A DNA stretch of 64,000 nucleotides. Source: Methyloprofundus sedimenti. Lineage in GTDB: Bacteria; Pseudomonadota; Gammaproteobacteria; Methylococcales; Methylomonadaceae. The DNA lies in the NCBI RefSeq assembly GCF_002072955.1, contig NZ_LPUF01000003.1:434001-498000 (forward strand), given 5' to 3'. Under the pieces are notes generated by a model. It was not told the DNA's origin and ran no database searches. It saw nothing but the letters and a program-made list of their open reading frames with translations. Position numbers and translations under genes: made by a program. Positions 1 through 8,673 of this stretch are shown piece by piece (the first letter of the stretch is position 1; every line of letters starts with the position of its first letter).

Positions 1-1051
1 TAGCATCAGCCGACTGATTAATTTCAGCTTGCTGAGTCACATTTTCTTTAACTGTACTAAAAGTAGGCTCAGCTATATTCAACAAGTCTTGTATCATAGG
101 ATCCTGTTGGCTTACAGGCTCTATTTCTGCTTCAGCCAGCGGCTTAGTTAAATGAGCAACATCCTGCTCATTCTTTTCTTTTTGCTCAATCAAATCTTCT
201 GGTTCAGTAGCTGGCTCTGGTTCAAAATTTTTGGAGTTCAGTTGATCAATGGCGCTAAATTCAACAATCTGTTGCTGAGCAATATTTTCTGGCTTTTGAT
301 CTTCCTGCGGAACACTTTGTTCTGGTGCAGGTTGAGATTGCGATTCCACGTCAAGCGCTGCTGAACGATTTTGCACAGTCTCAATGAGCTGAGTGAAATC
401 CAGTTGATGTTTTTCCAGAGTATTGCTTAACTGTTGCTGAACTTCTTTTTGCTGCTCCTGCAGGACATGCTTTTGCACTTCTATTGCCTGCTCTAACTGA
501 GCAAACTGTTTAATTTGCTTATCCAATGAATTTTGCAGATTACTAATTAAGGTATCTTTTTCATTCGCTTTAGCATTCTCTTGTTGCGCTACACTCAAAC
601 GGTCACTTAATTGCTGAATAATATTATCTTGTTGTTGCCAGATAAATTCATCTTTCATGTCCTTATCTGAATCAACAAGTTGCTCACTTAAATCAAATTT
701 TCCGGCTATGAATTTAAGATTTTCGACTATTTTATGATTGCGCTGCGCGAGTTTATCCTGAATTTCTGCGATTAAATGCTGATCTTTTTCCATTTGTTCA
801 GCATCAGTCGCCTGCTTTTCTTTCTGTTGCTGTAATTGTTGCTCTGCGGCTGTTACTTTACCTTGTAATTCAAGATTCAATTTTTCCGCAGCTTTTTGTT
901 TCTTATTTAAAAATAGAATTTTAAAATTGTATATTAAGGCTACAAATAACCAGACGACTAAAACTAATACTCCGACAAATACTGGATTATCTAAAGTAAG
1001 CGAATACCAGTCAGCAAGAAGTTGTTCTATTTCAGGTAAGTTTGTTGGCAT
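1..1051 (-). CDS. Membrane-anchored coiled-coil protein, unknown function (partial)
   Basis: The frame is open from an ATG at 1049-1051 to the left edge, about 350 codons with no stop, so the C-terminus is missing. The N-terminus is a short acidic stretch followed by one hydrophobic segment at about residues 23-43 (FVGVLVLVVWLFVALIYNF). After it comes a long glutamine-, lysine- and glutamate-rich region with heptad-like spacing to about residue 230, then a Pro/Glu/Gln-rich low-complexity tail. This is a single-pass membrane protein with a cytoplasmic or periplasmic coiled coil. I do not recognise a family. RmuC-like or polar-localisation scaffolds have similar architecture, but no diagnostic motif is visible. 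It lies about 260 bases downstream of the SCO1-MauG gene on the same strand. Confidence 0.7.
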   Translation of the reverse strand, partial: MPTNLPEIEQLLADWYSLTLDNPVFVGVLVLVVWLFVALIYNFKILFLNKKQKAAEKLNLELQGKVTAAEQQLQQQKEKQATDAEQMEKDQHLIAEIQDKLAQRNHKIVENLKFIAGKFDLSEQLVDSDKDMKDEFIWQQQDNIIQQLSDRLSVAQQENAKANEKDTLISNLQNSLDKQIKQFAQLEQAIEVQKHVLQEQQKEVQQQLSNTLEKHQLDFTQLIETVQNRSAALDVESQSQPAPEQSVPQEDQKPENIAQQQIVEFSAIDQLNSKNFEPEPATEPEDLIEQKEKNEQDVAHLTKPLAEAEIEPVSQQDPMIQDLLNIAEPTFSTVKENVTQQAEINQSADA

Positions 1052-1312
1052 AAGCTTAATTTCTCAAGTAATGGATATTCGCTTTGATCTAAGAATATCA
1101 GTGTTCAAAAATTGTAGAAAACGCGGACTATCAACGTTCTACACTCATCTCATTGTTGGTTTCATTATACTATCAATCCAGGTCTCAATTGCCAATAGAA
1201 AGTTGATTATTCTGCATACGAAAACCGGGCCCCTCTGTAGGTTATTTTTACAATAGTAAATATTATCCCACATATCGATCTGTTAAAGTTTCTCACCTCA
1301 CCAATCCTCTGA

Positions 1313-3193
1313 CTAATTTCCCACGGGTGCAACATACGCATCTGCAAGCAATTCCTCAACATTACTCCCGGTGAGCGACTGTAAAAATGCCAGTAAATCA
1401 CTTTTTTCAGTGTCACTTAAATGCAACGGCTTGATAACCGGGTCGAGTATTTCATTACTCACTCCCCCCTGATTATAGAACTGAATAACTTCACTCAATG
1501 TGCTTAATGATCCATTATGCATATAAGGTGCAGTTAATGCGATATTTCGTAGACCAGGCGTTTTGTATTTCCACCTGTCCTGCGGGTCTAGCGTAATTTC
1601 GTATCGACCAATATCACTCGCTTTTACGGCTGCTACAGCACTTATATCCTGCTGGTCAACTTCGATAAAAACACCTGGTGCAACTTGTATCTTTTGTTTT
1701 TCAGGTGTTTTTTGCATGGATTCCCGATAACCTATACCTGTATTATGAGTCTGATTATCAGTAAATAGCGCAAAGTTTTTCTCAATAAGATGGCATCCAC
1801 TGCAAGCACCCTTCCCTTTAAATAAGGCAAAACCGCGTTTAACAGAATCATTAACTGCATCAGCCTGTTTACCAAAATACCAACGGTCAAAAGGCGAATC
1901 GGCCGAATTCAAGCTGCGCTGATAACTGGCAAGCGCCTGACCTACCGTAAGCATATTGGCTGTCGTGTTAAAACTCTGTTCAAATAAACCTTGATAATCG
2001 CTTAATGCTTTTATTTTATCAATCACATAGCCTATTGACGGATTCCCCATTTCGTTATCTGCCAGTAATGGCCCCCATACTTGTTGTTCCAGAGTATTTT
2101 CCCGACCATCATGAAACAACAGCGTCGCGTACGCAACATTATAAATAGTCGGACTATTGCGGCGCACGCTGCGACCTTCTATCCCGACTGCTGTCGCCAT
2201 TTCATTGCTACTAAAACCCTGCTCCGGTATATGGCATATAGCACAGGAAATAGTATTGTTCAGTGACAAACGGCGATCGTAAAAGAGCTTTCTCCCCAAA
2301 GCTATTTTTGCTGCACTAACAGGGTTATCGGCCGGAATGGAAACAGCGGGTAAGCCTAGAGGAGGATTATTAATATTTTTGAGCAAATCAGCCTGCTGCC
2401 CCTGACGATCTGTCAAAGCGATAGATTGAGTTTGATAATTCTTTGCGGAATAGTTTTGCCTGGTATCACTTGTTTGCAAGCGTGTATTGGAGTCGCCAGT
2501 GACATTTGATTTGTGCATACTGGCTTCATCAAGCAGGGTCTTGACATCATTAATCAAAGTATCCGCATGTAAAAAGGCAACACTATATATATTGCGTATT
2601 TGTTTATCCTTATCAATCAGATATACACGCAATATATGCGAAAATGTGCCGGTAAATTGTCCCTGCTGATCATAAATTTTCTGTATCGCTTGCCGATATT
2701 CGTCCAGAATAGGCTGTAACTGTTGCTCTGACTGAGTAGTTAAAAATTGCCAATCCACCTTATCATTAGTAAAACTCGCCGCATATTGGCTCATCGCTTC
2801 GGGTGTATCGTGCTGTGGATTAAAACTTAAAGTCAATAAACGTAATTTTCCCGCTAACTCTGGCTCCTTGAGTAAACGTCGATTGATCTTGTGAAACACC
2901 TGTGTGGCTAATGGGCAGCCATTAACATCACTACAGGTAGAATAAATAAAGCTCAGTAATGTAATTTTATCGCCCATTAACTCATGCAAATGGCGTACTT
3001 GATGATTTGTGGTTAAAACTTCGCCATCACCCGCCATATCAATAACCGGCAAATTATAGCTCCCCGTCTGGGGAATTTTAAACGCCAAAGGGCGATACCC
3101 AGGTGCCAGTCTTTGAGAGTCTATGGTATCGGCCAACAGATTTTGACTGGATAACAAGCCTATAAAAATCGTAGTAATCAATATCTTCATCAT
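1313..3193 (-). CDS. SCO1-like / MauG-like di-heme cytochrome c peroxidase fusion protein
   Basis: About 626 residues in two domains. Residues ~1-21 are a signal peptide (MKILITTIFIGLLSS). Residues ~45-225 match the SCO1/SenC thioredoxin-like fold; the usual CxxxC copper motif appears as C-SDVNG-C (residues ~87-93), with a histidine at ~186 (TFSHILRVY) where the third copper ligand lies. Residues ~285-625 are a di-heme peroxidase of the CcpA/MauG family with two haem motifs, CAICH (~317) and CSGCH (~464). The frame is open 14 codons further upstream, but two consecutive ATGs at 3188-3193 directly before the signal peptide are the better start. It lies downstream of mtoX on the same strand, about 240 bases away. 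In characterised methylotrophs mtoX is followed by separate SCO1 and mauG genes, so a fused maturation factor for methanethiol oxidase is the natural inference. The CX5C spacing is unusual. Confidence 0.86.
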   Translation of the reverse strand: MMKILITTIFIGLLSSQNLLADTIDSQRLAPGYRPLAFKIPQTGSYNLPVIDMAGDGEVLTTNHQVRHLHELMGDKITLLSFIYSTCSDVNGCPLATQVFHKINRRLLKEPELAGKLRLLTLSFNPQHDTPEAMSQYAASFTNDKVDWQFLTTQSEQQLQPILDEYRQAIQKIYDQQGQFTGTFSHILRVYLIDKDKQIRNIYSVAFLHADTLINDVKTLLDEASMHKSNVTGDSNTRLQTSDTRQNYSAKNYQTQSIALTDRQGQQADLLKNINNPPLGLPAVSIPADNPVSAAKIALGRKLFYDRRLSLNNTISCAICHIPEQGFSSNEMATAVGIEGRSVRRNSPTIYNVAYATLLFHDGRENTLEQQVWGPLLADNEMGNPSIGYVIDKIKALSDYQGLFEQSFNTTANMLTVGQALASYQRSLNSADSPFDRWYFGKQADAVNDSVKRGFALFKGKGACSGCHLIEKNFALFTDNQTHNTGIGYRESMQKTPEKQKIQVAPGVFIEVDQQDISAVAAVKASDIGRYEITLDPQDRWKYKTPGLRNIALTAPYMHNGSLSTLSEVIQFYNQGGVSNEILDPVIKPLHLSDTEKSDLLAFLQSLTGSNVEELLADAYVAPVGN

Positions 3194-3437
3194 GATAATC
3201 TTCAATGGATACAGCTTTATTCCGTCTGGAAACATGTTTGAAATATACCTTTTAATTCCAGCCAGGAAACGAGATTTTGATTCGATAAAACTCGATCAGA
3301 CTAAAAACGTTTTATTGCTTATATCAAGCTTATAAAATGTACATTTCTGCATGACTAGTGAATGACCGGGAAGTAGCTTTATAGCCTCTTTTCGATATCT
3401 ATAGACTAAAAAGCCTACTCCCGGGAACCACTCTCCT

Positions 3438-4820
3438 TTAAGGATTTAAGCTGGTTAATAAATCCACAGTTTGTGCAACGGGTTTCGTAGCATACAGTGA
3501 ATAAGCACCGAAACGCATCTGATGAGCACGTCCTAGTTTTTCTTTAACAAAGTCGATAGTAAATTGCTCGGTCAATTTTTTTCCATCCCAACTATATAAC
3601 TTCAGATATTGCTCATTATCTACGCCTTTTTTATCCCAGTTCGCTAATAAAGAAGAGGTGTAATAGAGTCGTTTACCATCCCAGCTAGATGATACCATAT
3701 TGACTTGCGAGCCGATTTTTTGTTCAAGAACCTGCTTGGGGTTAAACGGATCAGAAATATCAAAGCCACGAGTTTTGCCGTCCATAAAGGTATTTACCCA
3801 CAGCATGTTATCATCACTTTGAATGGAAATATCCACAGGAAGTGGGATTTTACTAGGGTCTCCAATATCAGCGACTTCTTTCGCTTGCCACTCGCCTTGT
3901 TTATCTTCGTAAATCAACCAGATCTTTGAAGTCAATGCTGTCGTGGTAAAGCAATAATTGTGATTTGGATCCCAGGCACAACGGATTTCAAGTGGAGCAC
4001 CCGGTACATCAAATATTTTTCTCGGCTGACGTGCATGTAAATCCCATTGCACTACCGTGCTACCAAATTGTTTCATGGCTTCTGGATCAGCCAGCATTTT
4101 ACCGAAGTCCATCATATAATTATTCCAACCCGTAAACGACGAGCTAATCATCGCATTACGCCTGGGCAATACACGTACATCGTAGCCATAGCCATCAGCA
4201 TATTTACCTGTTTTAACAGCTCCGCGCAAGTCGCTATCGGTCGGAGTCCAATGCGTAGTAATATACTTGCCGCTGTTGCTGTATTCCACCAATGCAGTAC
4301 GTCCACCATGATCTTTATTATTAGAAAGCCCCGTAATTAACATTCTGCCAGGCAAGGCATAGGTAGTGTGAGGCCCTACAACTCCGCCACTTTTACTGAC
4401 AAAATCGGTAATCACCTGATGTAATTTTGGTTTGGCAGGGTCTGTATGTACATCAAAAATAAAAATTTTATTAGTATCCAGTCCACCAGCCCAAAGATAC
4501 TTACGATCATCAGTAAAACCTGAGTGGTGCGCCTCATTCCGCCCTCCCACAGAGAGACTATTAATAACTTTGCCGTATTTAGCTGATTTTGGATTCACAT
4601 CAACTGTCACTAATTTATCCTGCTCATCCCCCACGCCTTGCATACCTAATGTCCAGACATAAACAAAGTCTTCCTGACCAACAATTTTAGCCATATAGGG
4701 AGACTGACAAGTTTCATCAGCATATGCAGGCGCTGCTGAGATAAACAGCGTAGCAGTAGTTAACACAAAGGCCTGCAAAACCTTAGGCCAGGTATAAGTA
4801 GCTTTACTATAATTATTCAT
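3438..4820 (-). CDS. mtoX: Methanethiol oxidase, SBP56 / selenium-binding protein family
   Basis: A 460-residue SBP56-family protein, the usual family length. It has an N-terminal signal peptide (hydrophobic about residues 17-33, APAYA-DE cleavage region), so it should be periplasmic like the bacterial methanethiol oxidases. Family hallmarks are visible: NEAHHSGFTDDRKYLWAGG (~residue 93), GGVVGPHTTYALPG (~143), and the late AHQMRFG segment near residue 440. The histidines in these segments are those expected to bind copper. Known reaction of the family: methanethiol + O2 + H2O to formaldehyde, H2S and H2O2. A GAGG ribosome binding site lies 8 bases before the ATG. The SCO1-MauG fusion downstream supports the oxidase reading over a generic selenium-binding role. 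Substrate is inferred from family and context. Confidence 0.88.
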   Translation of the reverse strand: MNNYSKATYTWPKVLQAFVLTTATLFISAAPAYADETCQSPYMAKIVGQEDFVYVWTLGMQGVGDEQDKLVTVDVNPKSAKYGKVINSLSVGGRNEAHHSGFTDDRKYLWAGGLDTNKIFIFDVHTDPAKPKLHQVITDFVSKSGGVVGPHTTYALPGRMLITGLSNNKDHGGRTALVEYSNSGKYITTHWTPTDSDLRGAVKTGKYADGYGYDVRVLPRRNAMISSSFTGWNNYMMDFGKMLADPEAMKQFGSTVVQWDLHARQPRKIFDVPGAPLEIRCAWDPNHNYCFTTTALTSKIWLIYEDKQGEWQAKEVADIGDPSKIPLPVDISIQSDDNMLWVNTFMDGKTRGFDISDPFNPKQVLEQKIGSQVNMVSSSWDGKRLYYTSSLLANWDKKGVDNEQYLKLYSWDGKKLTEQFTIDFVKEKLGRAHQMRFGAYSLYATKPVAQTVDLLTSLNP

Positions 4821-4877
4821 CGTTATTCCTCATTGAGTATTTTTCTTAATTATTATTATATTATTCGTTATTGGTGA

Positions 4878-5149
4878 TTATTCTCCTGTCGTGGGATCTA
4901 TGATGGTTGTTATTTCAGCAATAGAATTTGCTGGAAACCCGCCTCGTTCGGCGTGTGTACGCACCGTTTCTGCATCCGGAGCAATATAGACAAAATAAGG
5001 TTATCAGCTGTAACGAAGCTTTCCAGCCATTCTATTTTTGGCTCCATATCCTGCAAAGCGCAGCAGGATTTGTGTGATATTAGCTGTAATTCATTCCCGG
5101 TTAATTGCCCTGCCCCTGGAATTTCGCGTTCAATTATATATTCAGGCAT
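4878..5149 (-). pseudogene. DUF4242 (SCO4226-like nickel-responsive fold) protein, frameshifted
   Basis: Read from the ATG at 5147-5149, the first half is a typical DUF4242 start (MPEYIIEREIPGAGQLT, then SHKSCCALQDMEPKIEWLES). At the AAAA run 4992-4995 (TTTT on the coding strand) the frame is lost. Restoring one T gives NLIFVYIAPDAETVR and then HAERGGFPANSIAEIT, exactly the family's second half, ending at a TAA at 4878-4880. The uninterrupted short frame runs only to 4910 and yields an unrelated tail. So a one-base deletion is visible; whether it is genuine or a homopolymer sequencing error cannot be told here. DUF4242 proteins are small ferredoxin-like-fold proteins, one of which binds nickel. 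An operator-like site lies just upstream. Confidence 0.85.
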
Positions 5150-5163
5150 ATTAGCCTCTTGTA

Positions 5164-5179
5164 TGACCAGTCGTCTTAA
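5164..5179. promoter_or_regulatory. Putative TetR operator upstream of the DUF4242 gene
   Basis: GACCAGTCGTCTTAA at 5165-5179 matches 14 of 15 bases of a site at 5880-5894 upstream of the adjacent TetR gene. The core GACC-GTC is a near-palindrome resembling the GACCGGTC boxes of several TetR-family repressors. It sits about 15 bases upstream of the DUF4242 start codon. Binding is inference. Confidence 0.5.
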
Positions 5180-5266
5180 ACCAAGTGATCAGCAAGATCT
5201 ACTGATCACTACAAAAAATTATCTTATTGACCTATCCGGCCAAAGAGATAAAGCAAATGGCTCACA

Positions 5267-5866
5267 TTACTTTTTTAAAAAATAATCCGCCAATAATGTC
5301 TCAACAAATTGCTGCAAAGGATGCACTGATTGTTCAATTTTCATTCTCAGTAAAGCGCCCTGCCAATTATCAACGAGCAAATCAGCCATCATTTCTGCTT
5401 TAAGGTCTTCACGAACTGTGCCTTCCTGTTGCGCTCGCAATAATGCAGATTTTTGCAAATTTCTATAGCGTTCCAGGGCTAACTTTAATGAACGCCTGCA
5501 AATCTCACTGGTATCACCTAACTCACCCATTAAATTACCTAGTAAACAGCCGCCCTTGTATTCTGTTCGCTCAATCTCATTAATTAATTCAGCATAATAA
5601 GATGCTAATGCAGTCAATCCATCCAGCCCAGGATTCTGCAAATGAGCGTCTAAACGCTGTATATAGGGCTCAATATAATGGCTTATGACTTCTGCCGCGA
5701 AGATCTCTTTACTCGCAAAATAATTATAAAAAGAACCTTTCGGGATACCCACGACATCCAGAATATCTTTTATACCGGTACCGTGATAGCCCTGATTCAT
5801 TAGCATTTGTACTCCCTGATCCAGTAACTTTTCACGTTTGATTTGTTTTTTTGCGATTATTGTCAT
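5267..5866 (-). CDS. TetR/AcrR family transcriptional regulator
   Basis: 199 residues with the typical TetR layout: a basic N-terminus, then a helix-turn-helix DNA-binding domain (residues ~10-55, GYHGTGIKDILDVVGIPKGS followed by FYNYFASKE), then an all-helical ligand-binding domain with LLGNLMGELGD. The start ATG at 5864-5866 follows 12 bases after an operator-like palindrome, which suggests autoregulation. The gene lies on the same strand as, and about 120 bases upstream of, the DUF4242 gene, and a matching site precedes that gene as well. The likely regulon is therefore itself and the DUF4242 gene, possibly also mtoX further downstream. The ligand is unknown. Confidence 0.9.
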   Translation of the reverse strand: MTIIAKKQIKREKLLDQGVQMLMNQGYHGTGIKDILDVVGIPKGSFYNYFASKEIFAAEVISHYIEPYIQRLDAHLQNPGLDGLTALASYYAELINEIERTEYKGGCLLGNLMGELGDTSEICRRSLKLALERYRNLQKSALLRAQQEGTVREDLKAEMMADLLVDNWQGALLRMKIEQSVHPLQQFVETLLADYFLKK

Positions 5867-5878
5867 GGTTTAATTATG

Positions 5879-5894
5879 CGACCGGTCGTCTTAA
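5879..5894. promoter_or_regulatory. Putative TetR operator upstream of the tetR gene
   Basis: CGACCGGTCG at 5879-5888 is a perfect 10-base palindrome, extended to GACCGGTCGTCTTAA (5880-5894). The same 15-mer, with one mismatch, recurs at 5165-5179. Its position directly upstream of the tetR start fits an autoregulatory operator. Confidence 0.55.
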
Positions 5895-6012
5895 GATGCA
5901 AATTTTATTTATATAGAGGACTCAAAGCTTAAACTAAAGAGTATTATTCTAATTATGGCATATTTTATGTATGATTAACCGCATCAAGATTAAGTGAACA
6001 ACGACTCACTCT

Positions 6013-7419
6013 ATGAAATTTACCGGTCAGGCCAAAGAAAAAGCTAATCTATTACTTGCTGCTATCAAGCTATTTGATTGGTTAATGATTGTTGGCTCTG
6101 GTGTCGCAAGTTTTTATATATTAGAACCCATTAAACACTTTCCCGCTTATCAGGGATTAATGCCTGAAAATTATTTAACGGCATTAGTGCTCGGCTTCTT
6201 ATTTAGCGCCTGGTTGTTTCCTATCTTTAATGTTTATAAAAGCTGGCGTGGCTCTGGAATTGCTGAAGAGATATTAACACTACTGTTCAGCTGGACCTGC
6301 GCTATCCTGGGATTAATGGCATTTATATTCTTTACCAAAACAGCGACTGAGTTTTCCAGACACTGGTTTTTGCTGTGGTTTGGCAGCGCATATCTAGGCC
6401 TGATTTTTTCCAGAATTACTTTGAGGGCACTATTACACACCCTACGCAATAAAGGCTTCAATCAAAGACATATAGTATTGGTTGGCACTGGCGCATTAAA
6501 CCAGCAAATCACCAAAAAGCTTGAATCATCCAGCTGGATGGGATTAAAAGTTGCAGGATATTTTTACGCTAATGATGACGACCAAAATATAGCATATCTG
6601 GGCGATTTCAATACAGTTGCCCAGTATGTAGAGCAACATGATGTCGATCAAGTATGGATTACCCTGCCCCTGACCGAAATGGATAAAATTGAAGCTCTCA
6701 GCAGGCAGCTACATTCGGTAGCAGTCGATGTGATGTTAATCCCTGATATAGCCAGTCTGCGTCTGATGAATTACTCGGTTACTCACCTGGATGGCCTGGC
6801 GATGATCAATATATCAGTTTCACCTATGTCTAACAGCAACATAGTGCTCAAATGGCTGGAAGACAAAATCCTGGCCAGTCTGATACTGATATTAATCAGC
6901 CCGATAATGCTGGCCATTGCGATAGTGATTAAGCTAAGTTCACCAGGTCCGGTGTTTTACACACAGGAACGTATTAGCTGGAATGGTCAAAGTTTTAATA
7001 TGCTAAAATTCCGTTCCATGCCCATGGATAGCGATAAACATATGAACGGCCCTGTTTGGGGCAATGCAGCAAAAAAAACAACGACCCGAGTCGGTCAATT
7101 TTTTCGTAGTACCAGTCTTGACGAACTACCTCAGTTTATTAATGTTTTAAAAGGGGATATGTCGATAGTCGGCCCACGTCCCGAACGCACTGTCTTCGTA
7201 GAACAATTTAAACACGAAATTGATGGTTATATGCAAAAACATTTGGTGCAGGCAGGCATTACCGGCTGGGCACAAGTTAATGGTTGGCGTGGTGATACCT
7301 GCCTGAAAACACGTATTGATTATGATTTATTCTATATAGAAAACTGGTCACTATGGTTTGATTTAAAGATTATTTTTATGACTTTATTTAAAGGCTTTAG
7401 TCATGAGGAAACAATCTAA
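6013..7419 (+). CDS. Undecaprenyl-phosphate glycosylphosphotransferase (WcaJ/GumD type)
   Basis: 468 residues, the usual length for polyisoprenyl-phosphate hexose-1-phosphate transferases. It has about four N-terminal membrane segments (residues ~20-125), a cytoplasmic Rossmann-like region (IVLVGTGALNQQI, ~150), a further membrane segment at ~283-305 (ILASLILILISPIMLAIAI), and the C-terminal catalytic bacterial sugar transferase domain with SSPGPVFYTQERISWNG, KFRSM, TSLDELPQFINVLKGDMS and VGPRPER. It transfers a sugar-1-phosphate to undecaprenyl phosphate, the first step of exopolysaccharide or O-unit assembly, at the inner membrane. The sugar is probably glucose by similarity to the WcaJ/GumD group but is not proven. 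It opens the polysaccharide island that runs to 19.1 kb. Confidence 0.9.
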   Translation: MKFTGQAKEKANLLLAAIKLFDWLMIVGSGVASFYILEPIKHFPAYQGLMPENYLTALVLGFLFSAWLFPIFNVYKSWRGSGIAEEILTLLFSWTCAILGLMAFIFFTKTATEFSRHWFLLWFGSAYLGLIFSRITLRALLHTLRNKGFNQRHIVLVGTGALNQQITKKLESSSWMGLKVAGYFYANDDDQNIAYLGDFNTVAQYVEQHDVDQVWITLPLTEMDKIEALSRQLHSVAVDVMLIPDIASLRLMNYSVTHLDGLAMINISVSPMSNSNIVLKWLEDKILASLILILISPIMLAIAIVIKLSSPGPVFYTQERISWNGQSFNMLKFRSMPMDSDKHMNGPVWGNAAKKTTTRVGQFFRSTSLDELPQFINVLKGDMSIVGPRPERTVFVEQFKHEIDGYMQKHLVQAGITGWAQVNGWRGDTCLKTRIDYDLFYIENWSLWFDLKIIFMTLFKGFSHEETI

Positions 7420-7519
7420 TTATACAGGCCAGAGACTGTGGTTTAATTAATCAAAGCAATAGGATTAATTATACGAATTCAGGTGTCTTAAATTACCTGA
7501 CAATCAGCATATATAACTT

Positions 7520-7691
7520 AGGAACGAGCATGAAATAACTTAAACAAGTTAAAAATCTGTAGGATGGGCAAAGCAATAGCGTGCCCATCAAGCTACCCCA
7601 GATAGACTGATGGCTGTACTATGTAAAGATGGGCACGAAAAAGACCTTTGCCCATCCTACAAGTTGCTCATATTATTTCGTGCACGTTCCT
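7520..7691. repeat. MITE-like palindromic repeat
   Basis: A 172-base imperfect inverted repeat fills much of the 420-base gap between the wcaJ-like gene and wzm. The outer arms are AGGAACGAGCATGAAATAA and its near-complement; inside lie perfect 15-base arms GTAGGATGGGCAAAG (7559-7573) and CTTTGCCCATCCTAC (7646-7660) and 10-base arms CGTGCCCATC (7580-7589) and GATGGGCACG (7628-7637). It has no coding capacity. The nested arms are typical of dispersed non-autonomous palindromes. No gene is visible in the rest of the gap. Confidence 0.8.
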
Positions 7692-7839
7692 TAGTGAAAT
7701 ATTATGTATTTTAATTTCAGATAACACCCTTCGCCCATGAGGATACAGTGCATTGAATGCAATAAGATTCCAAACTCGAGATTAAAATAACTCGCAGGCT
7801 GATGTACGATGAACACCCCAAAAGACAGACTTTACATAT

Positions 7840-8673
7840 ATGGCAAATCAAGAACACTTCCAATTTACAATAGAAGCAGGAAAAACTGAACGTCATTACT
7901 GGAAGGACATATGGCGCTATCGTGAGCTATTCTATATCCTGGCATGGCGTGATATAGCCGTACGCTACAAACAAACTATCATCGGCGTATTATGGGCAGT
8001 CATACGGCCACTATTAACCATGATAATTTTCGTTGTCGTGTTTGGAAAAATAGCGAAGCTACCCAGCGAAGGAGTGCCCTACCCTATCTTTGTTTTTGCT
8101 GCCATGTTGCCCTGGACTTTTTTTGCCACCGCCTTCGCTGATGCCAGTATCAGCCTGATTGGAAATGCTAACCTGATTTCCAAAGTCTATTTCCCCAGAT
8201 TGATTATTCCAGCGGCATCGGTGATCGTCGCAGCGGTTGATTTTATGATTTCCTTTAGCATATTAGTCGCACTAATGGTTTGGTATAGCTACTGGCCGGA
8301 CTGGCAAATAGTATCCTTACCTTTATTTCTACTACTAGGTTTTTTTGCTGCGTTAGGAACAGGCTTATTTGTTGCATCACTCAATGTGAAATACCGGGAC
8401 TTCAGATTTGTCATTCCTTTTATTGTACAACTGGGATTATATATCTCTCCAGTCGGTTTTAGCTCAACCATCGTGCCCGAACAATACCGTCTATTTTATT
8501 ATCTCAACCCAATGGTTGGGATCATAGATGGCTTTCGTTGGGTGATTAGCGGTGGCAAAACCGCATTAAATACAACTGAAATAGGCATCTCAATCGGTAT
8601 CGTAATCATCCTGTGTCTAGTGGGTGTGATTCACTTTAGGAAAACCGAAAAAACTTTTGCGGACGTGATCTAA
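7840..8673 (+). CDS. wzm: ABC-2 type polysaccharide export permease (Wzm/TagG family), orphan copy
   Basis: 277 residues with the Wzm/KpsM-type fold: an amphipathic N-terminus ending in WRDIAVRYKQTIIGVLW, then about six membrane segments, including FPRLIIPAASVIVAAVDFMI and NPMVGIIDGFRWVI near the C-terminus. It would export undecaprenyl-linked polysaccharide across the inner membrane together with a Wzt ATPase. No intact ATPase follows it directly. A 93-base AlbA stub, a toxin-antitoxin pair and an IS element come next, and a 32-codon remnant of an ATPase start lies at 10803. It may be non-functional or may borrow the second transporter's ATPase at 12002. No clear ribosome binding site precedes the ATG. 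Confidence 0.87.
   Translation: MANQEHFQFTIEAGKTERHYWKDIWRYRELFYILAWRDIAVRYKQTIIGVLWAVIRPLLTMIIFVVVFGKIAKLPSEGVPYPIFVFAAMLPWTFFATAFADASISLIGNANLISKVYFPRLIIPAASVIVAAVDFMISFSILVALMVWYSYWPDWQIVSLPLFLLLGFFAALGTGLFVASLNVKYRDFRFVIPFIVQLGLYISPVGFSSTIVPEQYRLFYYLNPMVGIIDGFRWVISGGKTALNTTEIGISIGIVIILCLVGVIHFRKTEKTFADVI

Noticed and set aside
927-1256. 109-codon frame on the plus strand
   Set aside because: It lies partly antisense to the coiled-coil gene, is low in protein-like composition and has no ribosome binding site.
4910-5149. A complete 79-residue protein in the unshifted frame
   Set aside because: Its second half has no family resemblance, whereas the shifted frame gives the exact DUF4242 continuation; so it is a frameshifted gene.
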